This document shows, one piece after another, positions 44,502-53,547 of a stretch of 64,000 bases of DNA. Origin of the DNA: an uncultured Sphingomonadaceae bacterium (lineage in GTDB: Bacteria > Pseudomonadota > Alphaproteobacteria > Sphingomonadales > Sphingomonadaceae); NCBI GenBank assembly GCA_947495985.1, contig CANMBD010000004.1, forward strand, positions 186,001 to 250,000, written 5' to 3'. The notes under the pieces were generated by a model. That model saw nothing but the letters and a program-made list of their open reading frames with translations, did not search any database and was not told the DNA's origin. The translations under genes were made by a program, and so were the position numbers. The first letter of the stretch is position 1; the number at the start of each line of letters is the position of its first letter.

Positions 44502-45605
44502 ATGGATATGAGCACATTATTTGATCCCATTACCCTTGGCGCGATCGAAGCCCCCAACCGGATGTTAATGGCGCCCTTGACGCGCTGCCGTTCGACGATG
44601 GAGCACGTGCCTACTGCGATCATGGGTGAATATTACTCCCAGCGAGCTGGTGCTGGGCTGATCATATCCGAGGCCACGGGTATCAGTCAGCAAGGCTTGG
44701 GGACCCCCTTTGCCCCTGGTATCTGGAACGACGCGCAAACTGAAGCATGGAAGCCGATTGTCGAACAGGTTCATCAGGCGGGCGGTCGGATCATCTGCCA
44801 GCTTTGGCATATGGGCAGGATTGTACACCCTGATTTCCTTGGCGGCGAAAAGCCCGTTTCTTCATCCGCGACCACCGCACCTGGAAGCGTCCGTACCTAT
44901 CAGGGCAAGCGCGACTATGTGGAAGCGCGTCCACTGGAACTGGACGAAATTCCAGGTTTGCTGGACGATTATACAAATGCTGCCGAGAATGCCAAAAAAG
45001 CAGGTTTTGACGGCGTGCAACTGCACAGTGCCAATGGTTATCTGATCGATCAGTTCATCCGCTCCGGTACTAATTTCCGGACCGATGAATATGGCGGTTC
45101 GATCGAAAACCGGATTCGCTTGCTGGGTGAAGTGACTCAGCGCCTGGTTGACGTCTGGGGCGGCGACCGGGTTTCCGTAAGGCTCTCTCCCAATGGCGAT
45201 TCACAGGGCGCGGACGATGCGACGCCGGTCGAGACCTTTACCGCTGCTGCCAAATTACTCGACAGCATCGGCATCGCGTTTCTCGAATTGCGCGAACCAC
45301 CTGCGCATGGCACTTATGGCAATACTGATGTGCCCGCAGTTAGTCCCGATATCCGTCCGGTATTCAGCAAGCCTCTGGTGCTCAACAGCGATTATTTTTA
45401 TGATAATGCGACAGAGGCCCTGGCAAATGATAAAGCCGATGCGATCAGCTTTGGCCGGACCTTCATGACCAATCCCGACCTGCCCGAGCGTTTCCGCATT
45501 GGCGCAGAACTCAATTCGATCGATTTCACGCCGACATGGTATAGCCAGGGCGCAGAAGGTTATGTGGATTATCCAACAATGGAACATGCCAAAGCCACAG
45601 CCTAA
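44502..45605 (+). CDS. Old Yellow Enzyme-type alkene reductase
   Basis: A 367-residue FMN-dependent TIM-barrel ene-reductase. Motifs: LFDPITLGAIEAPNRMLMAPLTRCRS, QLWHMGRIVHPDFL (the LWHxGR motif), and AGFDGVQLHSANGYLIDQFIRSGTN with DEYGGSIENR. It reduces activated C=C bonds with NAD(P)H; natural substrates are unknown, as for NemA and related enzymes. Start 44502 or ATG 44508; neither has a strong ribosome site. It converges with the RcdA-like gene. Confidence 0.94.
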   Translation: MDMSTLFDPITLGAIEAPNRMLMAPLTRCRSTMEHVPTAIMGEYYSQRAGAGLIISEATGISQQGLGTPFAPGIWNDAQTEAWKPIVEQVHQAGGRIICQLWHMGRIVHPDFLGGEKPVSSSATTAPGSVRTYQGKRDYVEARPLELDEIPGLLDDYTNAAENAKKAGFDGVQLHSANGYLIDQFIRSGTNFRTDEYGGSIENRIRLLGEVTQRLVDVWGGDRVSVRLSPNGDSQGADDATPVETFTAAAKLLDSIGIAFLELREPPAHGTYGNTDVPAVSPDIRPVFSKPLVLNSDYFYDNATEALANDKADAISFGRTFMTNPDLPERFRIGAELNSIDFTPTWYSQGAEGYVDYPTMEHAKATA

Positions 45606-45623
45606 TCAAAACAGTTTACGAAA

Positions 45624-46079
45624 TCAGAAGGAGCTTTTGAGTCGTCGGAACATATCATGGACCGGCGGCTCAGAGATATCCTCATACCCAAGCCGTGCCG
45701 AAAGTCGCTGCAGGCGCTGAAACAGCTCTTCGCTGGCATCAATTATTTCACGTGCCTCGTCAGGAAACAGCGCCACCATTGGACCATCACTGGCTGCGGC
45801 ATAGCCCAGTTCGCGGTTATGGTTCCATGCCTCGCCATCCGTCATATCTTCGCCATGCAACGCTCGTTGGTTCAGCAGCCACGCGATGCAATGCATCAAA
45901 CGCGTTGTGACTTTTAAAGATTCACACGAAAATGATACAGACAGCGCCGCTTTGTCTTCGCACTGATCATTAAAGCGGCCAGATTCAAAATAGGACCGCG
46001 CCTCGTCAGCAAGTACCATAGACTCGGTATAGAGCGCATCCAGTAATTTGGGCGTTATTAGTGCTTCGCTGTCAGCCAT
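45624..46079 (-). CDS. DUF1465 protein, RcdA-like cell cycle adaptor
   Basis: A 151-residue all-helical protein of DUF1465, the family of Caulobacter RcdA, which helps ClpXP degrade CtrA and other cell-cycle factors. Helical segments: LLDALYTESMVLADEARSYFE, SFSCESLKVTTRLMHCIAWLLNQRA and RELFQRLQRLSARLGYED-like near the C-terminus, with a disordered tail. The match is by family features; whether it delivers CtrA here is inferred. It precedes a DUF465 gene on the same strand by about 160 bases. Confidence 0.87.
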   Translation of the reverse strand: MADSEALITPKLLDALYTESMVLADEARSYFESGRFNDQCEDKAALSVSFSCESLKVTTRLMHCIAWLLNQRALHGEDMTDGEAWNHNRELGYAAASDGPMVALFPDEAREIIDASEELFQRLQRLSARLGYEDISEPPVHDMFRRLKSSF

Positions 46080-46240
46080 GCCCGATGGTGTAGCAAATAT
46101 TTTGTGAGCAGGGACAGTTAAAATTTGCTGGTCAAAGGGTTAATTTGCAAGATGTTTCAATGTGACACGCGGCGCGCCCGCGGGTTAATGGGTAGACAGA
46201 AACAGTTAACATGGCTGAACCGGCGCAGTTATGCGCCTGA

Positions 46241-46444
46241 TCAGGCAATAATATCCGGTATCAGCTGATTCTCGATCTGGATGATGCGGTCCCGCAGGTG
46301 CAATTTACGCTTCTTCAGACGCGCAGCGCGCAATTGATCATGACTGCCTGATTCCATGAGAGCGGTAATTGCATCGTCCAGATCACGATGCTCTTGTCTC
46401 AGTAGTTCAAGCCGCTGCCGCAACTCCTGATCGCTTATCGCCAT
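46241..46444 (-). CDS. DUF465 (YdcH-like) small coiled-coil protein
   Basis: A 67-residue helical hairpin of DUF465. The N-terminal helix ELRQRLELLRQEHRDLDDAI is followed by LRAARLKKRKLHLRDRIIQIE, the family's typical basic second helix. I start at ATG 46444; the frame can extend eight codons to 46468, but no better ribosome site is seen. A divergent gene at 46636 encodes a second DUF465 protein. Confidence 0.85.
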   Translation of the reverse strand: MAISDQELRQRLELLRQEHRDLDDAITALMESGSHDQLRAARLKKRKLHLRDRIIQIENQLIPDIIA

Positions 46445-46635
46445 AATGGATCCATTCGCCCCTTGCATGCCTGCAACAAATTTGTAATCTTCATCCTATT
46501 CATGGTTCATGTCGAAACCAAGACATTAATATCCATGGTCATCGTCTCCGCTTGATGACAAGCGTAAGACAAATGGAAAGGGACACCCGCAGCCACTTTC
46601 AACCTAGCAACACTATAAAAAGTCAGGAGAATATT

Positions 46636-46794
46636 ATGGATCAGAATCATCTGTCAGCCCTACGCGGAAAACACGAGGCCCTGGATCGCCAGATTAGCGA
46701 AGAAGAGGCCCGCCCGGTTCCAGATACGATTCGACTTCATGACCTGAAGAAACAAAAGTTGCGGTTGAAAGACGAGTTGCTCACGGATGCCTGA
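46636..46794 (+). CDS. DUF465 (YdcH-like) small coiled-coil protein, second copy
   Basis: A 52-residue DUF465 protein: MDQNHLSALRGKHEALDRQI then IRLHDLKKQKLRLKDEL. AGGAG lies seven bases upstream of ATG 46636, so the longer upstream frame is not needed. It is divergent from another DUF465 gene, separated by 191 bases that must hold both promoters. The functions of these small proteins are unknown. Confidence 0.85.
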   Translation: MDQNHLSALRGKHEALDRQISEEEARPVPDTIRLHDLKKQKLRLKDELLTDA

Positions 46795-46976
46795 TCCGAA
46801 TTTATGATCAGTTCTTGTGTTTCAGTCTGGTTCATCAGATCATATTTTCGATATGCCCCTGGCACCCGCAAACCCGTCTGAATCGCATCAAACAATCCAG
46901 TTAAAACATTCAAGTCATTGACTTACTCCGCGGTTTCCCCAAGGTTTGGGAGATCGATAATGAGAGGACAAGTCCC

Positions 46977-47996
46977 ATGACCACAAACCAGATTTGGTAT
47001 TTACGCAAACGCCCCGTCGGCAAGATTGCCGATGGAGATCTTGAACTGGTCACGGAAGAAATGGGTTCGCTTGGACCGGACATGGTTCGGGTGCGCACCG
47101 TTTACCTGTCCCTTGATCCCACCAACCGTATTTGGATGAGTGATATGGACGGCTATTTGCCTCCGGTCCCGATTGATGATCCCATGCGCGGTGGCGGTAT
47201 TGGTGTTGTGGAAGAAAGCAACTTCGACGCCATACCCGTCGGCGCACTGATCAACACCGGCCTGTCTACCTGGGCCATGTATAACGATATTCCCGGCGGC
47301 ACTGCGAGCGTTCTACCTTCGATTCCCGGCGTGCCCTTGACTGCTTACATGGGGCCATTGGGTGCGACTGGCATGACTGCCTATTTTGGCCTGATGGATA
47401 TCGGCAAACCAAAGGAAGGCGAAACGCTGGTTGTTTCCGCTGCTGCAGGCGCGGTTGGATCCATGGTAGGGCAAATTGGTAAAATTCACGGATGCCATGT
47501 CGTTGGTATCGCCGGATCTGATGATAAGTGCCAATGGCTTACGGAAGAAGCAGGATTTGACGCCGCGATCAACTACAAGACAGAAGACGTCGGTGCGGCA
47601 CTGGACAAATATTGTCCGAACGGGATTGATATTAACTTTGAAAGCGTCGGCGGCGAAATCATGGACGCGGTGATCGCGCGCCTGAATGATTTTTCACGCA
47701 TGCCGCTCTGTGGACTGATATCCACCTACAACGATACAGACGGATCACCCGGTCCATCCAATTTTGCCAATCTGTTAATGCGGCGAACCACGTTACGCGG
47801 ATTCATTATCCTGGATTATTTTGATCGCTTTCCCGAAGGCGCACAGGCGATGGCCGGATGGCTGATGGAAGGACGTCTGAAATTCGAAACAGATGTGGTG
47901 CAAGGCCTTGAAAGCGCACCCGCTTCTCTCGACCGGTTGTTCACGGGGGCCAATCTGGGCAAGCTTGCCGTACAAGTGGGTCCGGAACCGGACTAA
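46977..47996 (+). CDS. NADP-dependent medium-chain reductase, CurA-like
   Basis: A 339-residue zinc-independent medium-chain dehydrogenase/reductase, of the leukotriene B4 12-hydroxydehydrogenase/curcumin reductase type. Motifs: the nucleotide fold ETLVVSAAAGAVGSMVGQIGKI, GPLGATGMTAYFGLMDIGKP, and the LxPTNRIWMSD segment near the N-terminus. No zinc-binding Cys set is seen. It reduces C=C bonds of enones. The ATG has GAGAGGAC upstream. Upstream bases 46795-46976 hold no other gene. Confidence 0.92.
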   Translation: MTTNQIWYLRKRPVGKIADGDLELVTEEMGSLGPDMVRVRTVYLSLDPTNRIWMSDMDGYLPPVPIDDPMRGGGIGVVEESNFDAIPVGALINTGLSTWAMYNDIPGGTASVLPSIPGVPLTAYMGPLGATGMTAYFGLMDIGKPKEGETLVVSAAAGAVGSMVGQIGKIHGCHVVGIAGSDDKCQWLTEEAGFDAAINYKTEDVGAALDKYCPNGIDINFESVGGEIMDAVIARLNDFSRMPLCGLISTYNDTDGSPGPSNFANLLMRRTTLRGFIILDYFDRFPEGAQAMAGWLMEGRLKFETDVVQGLESAPASLDRLFTGANLGKLAVQVGPEPD

Positions 47997-48005
47997 ACTG
48001 AGTTA

Positions 48006-48067
48006 GTGGTTAACCACAAGTCATGGGATGACATGCATTTTTTGGTCTTTTGACCGTTTTGCATGTC
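48006..48067. promoter_or_regulatory. 12-bp palindrome and U-rich hairpin before ptsP
   Basis: GTGGTTAACCAC at 48006-48017 is a perfect palindrome. A hairpin follows: 48030-48037 pairs with 48060-48067 (eight pairs), with an inner GGTC/GACC stem and T-rich internal loops. It ends 33 bases before the ptsP ATG. It may terminate the preceding reductase gene or control ptsP; it lacks a terminal T run, so it is not a clean terminator. Confidence 0.45.
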
Positions 48068-48100
48068 GCGCCCTCGGGTGGTTTCTGCTAGGCCATTCCT

Positions 48101-50383
48101 ATGGCCACCAAACATACGTCCAGTCCTGTAACAGCCCGTAACATATTGACCGGGCTCAGGTCGATTATGGCCTCGCCGGGCAATGCGCAGACAAAACTCA
48201 ATCATGTCGTCGAAACCATTGCCGAGGCGGTGAGTAGTGAGGTCTGTTCGATATATTTGCGCCGTGAAGGCGTGCTGGAATTATACGCCACGCGCGGCCT
48301 TAATCAGGAAGCGGTGCATGTCACGAAACTGGCATTTGGTGAGGGACTAACGGGCTATATTGCCAAAAATGTCGAAACCCTGAATCTTGATGAAGCGGCC
48401 AGCCATCCGGATTTTCAGTATCGCCCGGAAACGGGTGAAGAGAAATTCCACAGTTTTGCCGGCGTGCCGATTATCCGGAACCAGCAGGCTGTCGGCGTTT
48501 TATGTGCCCAACATATTGAACCGCGCAAATATTCCGAAGAAGAGATTGAGTCTTTTCAGACGGCTGCGATGGTGCTTTCTGAACTGATTGCCAATGCAGA
48601 ACTGATCGATGTGGAGTCGGTGGATGCCCCGGAAGCCCGTAACAACGGTGCGGACAGGCTCAGCGGACTGCAATTGGTCAAGGGTAAGGCGAGTGGCTTC
48701 GCCGTCTTTCACCAGCCGCGGGTAAAAATCGAACATACAGTCGCCGAAGATATCGAAGCCGAGAGACATCGGGTTTATTCCGCCTTTGACAAGATGCGTA
48801 GCCAGATTGACCACATGACCAATCAGGCAGAATTTGGCGTTGGCGGTGAACATGAAGAGGTTCTGCAAACATACAAGATGTTTGCCTATGATGAAGGCTG
48901 GAGCCGCCGGATCAACGAAGCGATTGACAGTGGCTTGACCGCTGAAGCCGCCATTGAGCGCGTGCAGCAACATACCCGTATGCGGATGCGCCAGATTGAT
49001 GACCCGCTTTTGGCCGAACGGATGCATGACCTGGAGGATCTGGCAAATCGTTTGCTGAGAATCGTCTCTGGTCAAATGGGTACGGCGGCAACCATGGGTC
49101 TGCGGCAGGATACGATATTGATTGCTCGCAATCTTGGACCTGCGGAACTGCTCGAATATGATCGTCGGCGTTTGAAAGGTGTGGTGCTGGAAGAAGGATC
49201 GCTGACCGCCCATGTCACCATAATTGCGCGGGCAATGGATATCCCGATATTGGGGCAGGTTAAAAATATCCGCCAGATTGTCCGCGAAAATGATCATTTG
49301 CTGCTCAATGTCGATGACAATGCACTGTTTGTGCGGCCAAGCCAATCGATGCAGGATGCGTTTGAGGCGCAGGTTGAACTCACCCAGAAAAAGCGGGCGG
49401 CTTATACTGCGCTTAAAGATGAAGAACCGATCACCAAAGATGGCACGCGGATCACGCTGAACATCAACGCGGGCTTGCGTGACGATATGGGGATGCTGAA
49501 TCTCACGGGCGCCGATGGCATTGGGTTGTTTCGGACAGAGTTCCAGTTTCTTGTCGCTGCCACGATGCCAGGCCGCGCTGGACAATTGCGCTTCTATCGC
49601 GATGTGCTGGATGCAGCAGGTGACAAGCAGGTTATTTTCCGCACCGTCGATATCGGCGGGGATAAGCCTTTGCCTTATTTCCAAACGAGTGAAGTCAAGG
49701 AAGAAAATCCGGCCATGGGCTGGCGCGCGCTACGCATTGGTCTGGAGCGAGACGCCTTGATGAAAGTGCAAGCGCGAGCGCTCATTGAGGCTGCCGCCGG
49801 ACGGAAACTCAACGTGATGTTTCCGATGATTGCCGAGCCATGGGAATTCGATGAGGCCAAGACTGTGTTTGAAAAACAGCTGGAATTTTTGCGCAGCCGC
49901 AAGAAACAGTTACCACTTTCCATCCGTTACGGCGCTATGCTTGAAGTTCCGGCTTTGGCGGAGTGCCTGGACCAGATGGCACCGCGGCTCGATTTTTTGT
50001 CAATTGGCACCAATGATCTTACACAATTTCTGTTTGCCGCGGATCGTAGTAATCCGAAACTGGCCGAGCGGTTCGACTGGTTGAGTCCGGCCATATTGCG
50101 CTTCATTGGCCGTGTTTCCAAGCAAGCCGATGAGCTTGACATTGAGCTTGGCGTTTGCGGTGAAATGGGCGGGCGGCCGATGGATGCGCTAGCGCTGTTG
50201 GGGCTTGGTATAAAGCGTCTGTCAATTACGCCTGCATCTGTTGGCCCGATCAAAGCTATGGTCCGCTCGCTTGACCTGGGCGCAGCACGGGAACAGCTTA
50301 ATGCGATGCTATCGGGTCCGCCAAGCGACCCTCGAACCACATTGCAAGAATGGGCCCTCGAGCATCAGGTGGACATCGGTTGA
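48101..50383 (+). CDS. ptsP: PEP-protein phosphotransferase PtsP (nitrogen-type enzyme I)
   Basis: First enzyme of the regulatory nitrogen PTS: it takes phosphate from phosphoenolpyruvate and passes it to NPr. The 760-residue protein has an N-terminal GAF domain (about residues 20-165; CSIYLRREGVLELYATRGL, then FAGVPIIRNQQAVGVLC), the HPr-binding helical part, the swivelling domain with the phospho-His near residue 371 (LTAHVTIIARAMDIPILG), and the PEP-binding barrel (DGIGLFRTEFQFL, SIGTNDLTQFLFAADRSN, VCGEMGGRP). In many sphingomonads lysC lies before it; here a CurA-type gene does. Confidence 0.95.
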   Translation: MATKHTSSPVTARNILTGLRSIMASPGNAQTKLNHVVETIAEAVSSEVCSIYLRREGVLELYATRGLNQEAVHVTKLAFGEGLTGYIAKNVETLNLDEAASHPDFQYRPETGEEKFHSFAGVPIIRNQQAVGVLCAQHIEPRKYSEEEIESFQTAAMVLSELIANAELIDVESVDAPEARNNGADRLSGLQLVKGKASGFAVFHQPRVKIEHTVAEDIEAERHRVYSAFDKMRSQIDHMTNQAEFGVGGEHEEVLQTYKMFAYDEGWSRRINEAIDSGLTAEAAIERVQQHTRMRMRQIDDPLLAERMHDLEDLANRLLRIVSGQMGTAATMGLRQDTILIARNLGPAELLEYDRRRLKGVVLEEGSLTAHVTIIARAMDIPILGQVKNIRQIVRENDHLLLNVDDNALFVRPSQSMQDAFEAQVELTQKKRAAYTALKDEEPITKDGTRITLNINAGLRDDMGMLNLTGADGIGLFRTEFQFLVAATMPGRAGQLRFYRDVLDAAGDKQVIFRTVDIGGDKPLPYFQTSEVKEENPAMGWRALRIGLERDALMKVQARALIEAAAGRKLNVMFPMIAEPWEFDEAKTVFEKQLEFLRSRKKQLPLSIRYGAMLEVPALAECLDQMAPRLDFLSIGTNDLTQFLFAADRSNPKLAERFDWLSPAILRFIGRVSKQADELDIELGVCGEMGGRPMDALALLGLGIKRLSITPASVGPIKAMVRSLDLGAAREQLNAMLSGPPSDPRTTLQEWALEHQVDIG

Positions 50384-50563
50384 CTGTCCACATGTAACAA
50401 TTGGTATCGACGGTTTTCTCGAAAGCCCAGAGATCCCGTCATAACGGCGATATCATTAGCCTGGAAATATTGATAATCATTGACTTTTCATCGCTCCAGT
50501 GGCTTTTTCTGATTCATCAGTGAAAATCGGGGTCGCACCGCGAACCGGCCAAAGGAGAGTATG

Positions 50564-51430
50564 ATGGCCGAAGAAAATGACGCAGAAGAAATAGAGCAGG
50601 AAAATGCCGAGTTAAACTTGCACAGCGTAGGTGACATGTTGCGTCATGCGCGAGAGCAAAAGAACCTGAGTATTGAAGATATTGCCAAGACAACGCGGAT
50701 TCCGCAGCGGCACCTAGAGTCCATTGAAACCGGAGATTTCGGTGCTCTGCCTGGCCGCACCTATGCGATAGGTTTTGCCAAATCCTACGCCCGAACCGTG
50801 GGCCTCAGTGAAGTGACAATCGGCAGTCAATTACGCGAAGAGATGGATGATCAGGGCCATACTGCCTATGAACCGGAAACCAGCGGTTACGCACCGGCTA
50901 ATCCGAGTAATATTCCTCCCAAATATCTCGCTTGGACGGCTGGTGGCATCGCTGCAGTCTTGTTGATCGGGTTCCTGGTATGGCGAACTTTGTTTTTGGA
51001 ACCGGCCGATTTCATAGATGAAGGGCTTGAAACCGAATTTACTGAAGGTGAGACTATAGATGGTACGCTGGATGGGACGATTGATCCGGTTGGTCCAGCT
51101 CCGTCCGCCACAGGCACAGTCACTTTAACCGCAACCGAGACTGTGTGGCTTAAAATATACGATGAAGATGGCGAACGTCTGTTTGAAAAGGAAATGTCAG
51201 CCGGCGAGCAATATTCGGTCCCCGCTGATGCCAAGGGGCCTCAAATTCTGACGGGACGGCCTGATGCCTTGACCGTGACTATTGATGGCGCGGTGGTTGC
51301 GCCGCTTGGCACAGCGGATCGCACGATTAAGGATGTCGGAATTAGCGCCGCTGCCTTGCTCGCACGAACCGACCCCGGTGGATCAACCACGAATGGCGAG
51401 CCGGTAGGCCAGCAGGATATCACGCAATAG
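50564..51430 (+). CDS. RodZ-like helix-turn-helix membrane protein
   Basis: A 288-residue protein with an N-terminal Xre-type HTH (VGDMLRHAREQKNLSIEDIAKTTRIPQRHLESIETGDFGALPG) and AIGFAKSYARTVG. One membrane helix follows (AGGIAAVLLIGFLVWRTLFL, about residues 125-145), then a periplasmic DUF4115 domain (VTLTATETVWLKIYDEDGERLFE). This is the RodZ architecture; RodZ tethers MreB to the elongation machinery. AAAGGAG precedes two ATGs (50561, 50564), and the second has the better spacing. Confidence 0.9.
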   Translation: MAEENDAEEIEQENAELNLHSVGDMLRHAREQKNLSIEDIAKTTRIPQRHLESIETGDFGALPGRTYAIGFAKSYARTVGLSEVTIGSQLREEMDDQGHTAYEPETSGYAPANPSNIPPKYLAWTAGGIAAVLLIGFLVWRTLFLEPADFIDEGLETEFTEGETIDGTLDGTIDPVGPAPSATGTVTLTATETVWLKIYDEDGERLFEKEMSAGEQYSVPADAKGPQILTGRPDALTVTIDGAVVAPLGTADRTIKDVGISAAALLARTDPGGSTTNGEPVGQQDITQ

Positions 51431-51544
51431 CAGGATCATCAGGCCGCTCTACATCACCATCGCTCATCGTAAATCTATTTACTTTTCCACGGCATCTATG
51501 GTTAACATAAAACACATCTTTGGCCATATGTTTGGAGGCTCCTT

Positions 51545-52417
51545 ATGAAACCCGTCCTGTCATCGACGTTACTCGCCGCGCTATCGGCCAGCCTTTTGAT
51601 TGCGGCTCCTGCTGCTGCGCAAAATAACAATGTCGACAAGCGTGTCGATCGGTTGGAACAGGAAATGCGGGCGGTTCAGCGTAAGGTTTTTCCTGGTGGT
51701 TCTTCTCGGTTTTTCGAACCTGAAATCAGACCTGATGCTGATACTCCGACAACTCCCTCGACAACAACTGCCGTTTCTGACCTGATCGCTCGAGTTGATA
51801 CGCTCGAGCGCAGTCTCGCAAACTTGACTGGTCAGGTTGAGCAGAATGATTTCCGTATCAGGCAGATAGAGGATAAAATGGCCGCTGCGGTACCGCCGGT
51901 CAGTACCGATCCTGGCGCACTATCGACGACGCCATCGGGCGGATCTGTTACGGAAGATACGGGAAGCGCCAGCCCCGATCCCGAACGCGTAAGCGGCGTT
52001 GCATCCATCGTGATGCCTGATACCGGCGATGTCGGCGAAGACGCCTATATTTATGGCTACCGGCTCTGGGAAGCGAAATATTACCCCGAGGCCCAGACTC
52101 AGCTCAAGAAAGCGGCTGCCGATCATCCCAAGCACCGCCGTGCCAGTTTCGCCAAAAATCTGCTGGGCCGTGCTTATCTCGACGATGGTAAACCGGCCTT
52201 GGCCTCTGTTGCCCTTTATGAAAATTATCAGGAACTGCCTCGCGGTGAACGGGCACCTGACAGTCTTTACTTTCTCAGCACAGCCTTGGTCCAACTGGAC
52301 AAAAAAGCCGACGCTTGCCGCGTGCTTTCCGAATTACAGGAAGTTTATCCCAGCGCAGCAACCGGTCGTCTCAGCGCCCGGGTTGCTCGGGGCAAGGCAG
52401 CGGCGGATTGCAGCTAA
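51545..52417 (+). CDS. cpoB: CpoB/YbgF-type Tol-Pal associated TPR protein
   Basis: A periplasmic protein that in other bacteria links peptidoglycan synthesis to Tol-Pal. The 290-residue product has a signal peptide (AAPAAAQNN near residue 26), an N-terminal trimerising coiled coil (VDKRVDRLEQEMRAVQRKVFPGG and LIARVDTLERSLANLTGQVEQ), and C-terminal TPR repeats (YIYGYRLWEAKYYPEAQTQL, AFSKNLLGRAYLDD-like, APDSLYFLSTALVQL). It is normally next to pal, but here it sits about 50 kb from tolB-pal. GGAGGCTCCTT precedes the ATG. Confidence 0.9.
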   Translation: MKPVLSSTLLAALSASLLIAAPAAAQNNNVDKRVDRLEQEMRAVQRKVFPGGSSRFFEPEIRPDADTPTTPSTTTAVSDLIARVDTLERSLANLTGQVEQNDFRIRQIEDKMAAAVPPVSTDPGALSTTPSGGSVTEDTGSASPDPERVSGVASIVMPDTGDVGEDAYIYGYRLWEAKYYPEAQTQLKKAAADHPKHRRASFAKNLLGRAYLDDGKPALASVALYENYQELPRGERAPDSLYFLSTALVQLDKKADACRVLSELQEVYPSAATGRLSARVARGKAAADCS

Positions 52418-52442
52418 TAGTGCGCCTCTGCCAGCGCACCCC

Positions 52443-53390
52443 ATGATGGGGCAGGCTCTTGTTGATCGCTTCCGTGAAGCGGTGACAACGCTTGTGCCTG
52501 ACTTCGAAAATAGCGATGAAAAATTGGGCCTCGCCGTTTCGGGTGGGCCTGATAGCCTTGCCTTGTTGCTGCTCGCCAATAGTTGCTTCCCGGGACGGGT
52601 TGCTGCCGCAAGTGTCGACCATGGGCTTCGACCGGAGGCTCATGCCGAATGTCAGTTTGTCGCCAGCATATGTGCTGACCGGGCGATTCCGCATCAGATA
52701 TTAAAGCCATCTTTTCCCATTCGGGGCAGTATTCAGGCAGAAGCTCGCAAAGCGCGCTATGCCTTGCTCAACGCCTGGATAGAGAGTCAAGGTATCGCAT
52801 GGCTGGCTACTGCCCACCACGCAGACGACCAGCTCGAAACGCTTGTGATGCGGATAATGCGCGGTAGCGGTATTGACGGCATGTCTGCAATCCGTGCCAA
52901 ACGGGGTCCCATCATTCGCCCGTTGCTTAGCTTCTCAAAAAATATGCTGACCGAGTTTGTGACAGCTCAAGGAGTTAAACCGGTTGATGATCCTTCCAAC
53001 AAAGATCAGAGTTTTGACCGTGTCCGGGTAAGGGATGCATTGTCGCGGTTGTCAGGTTTTGATGTAAGCCTCGCCAACCAGAGCGCCGCTGCGCTGGATG
53101 ATGCGCGGACCGCGATACATTGGATGGTCGACAAACTGGCGGCAACCCATATCCAGACAAACGAAGATGGCTGCACACTCGACAATCATGACTTCCCCCA
53201 TGAAATTGTGCGGCGATTGCTGCTGAGATGCTTGCATGTTTGCGATCCGGCATTGTCGCCGCGCGGCAGCCAGTTGGAGCCGCTGATCAAGGGGCTGGAA
53301 CAAGGTGAAACCCAGACTATTGGAAATATATTGTGCAAAGGCGGAAAGGTCTGGACCTTCTCTGCCGCACCGGAACGCAATAATAGATAA
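52443..53390 (+). CDS. tilS: tRNA(Ile)-lysidine synthetase
   Basis: Modifies C34 of the tRNA(Ile) CAU anticodon to lysidine so that it reads AUA. The 315-residue protein has the PP-loop SGGPDS at residues 33-38, HHADDQLETLVMRIMRGSG and the RP(I)L-type GPIIRPLLSF. It has the catalytic N-terminal domain plus a short C-terminal part, as in many alphaproteobacteria. The same frame continues upstream through cpoB, but the first sensible start is ATG 52443. Confidence 0.94.
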   Translation: MMGQALVDRFREAVTTLVPDFENSDEKLGLAVSGGPDSLALLLLANSCFPGRVAAASVDHGLRPEAHAECQFVASICADRAIPHQILKPSFPIRGSIQAEARKARYALLNAWIESQGIAWLATAHHADDQLETLVMRIMRGSGIDGMSAIRAKRGPIIRPLLSFSKNMLTEFVTAQGVKPVDDPSNKDQSFDRVRVRDALSRLSGFDVSLANQSAAALDDARTAIHWMVDKLAATHIQTNEDGCTLDNHDFPHEIVRRLLLRCLHVCDPALSPRGSQLEPLIKGLEQGETQTIGNILCKGGKVWTFSAAPERNNR

Positions 53391-53547
53391 ATATTTCAGT
53401 ATTTTAGCGGAAAATCACCATTTACGATCAGACTGATCAGCAAAAACATTCGGCCTTATATTGTCATCCTAGGCAAAACTCCTATCTTTAAGAGACAGAT
53501 TCGGTTGGAATAACCGCTGACGATACCAAGACAGGACAGCAACTATC

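Noticed and set aside
48500..49684. A 394-codon open frame on the minus strand
   Set aside because: It lies fully inside ptsP in the antisense direction, has no recognisable domains and no ribosome site; it is a by-product of codon usage in the real gene.
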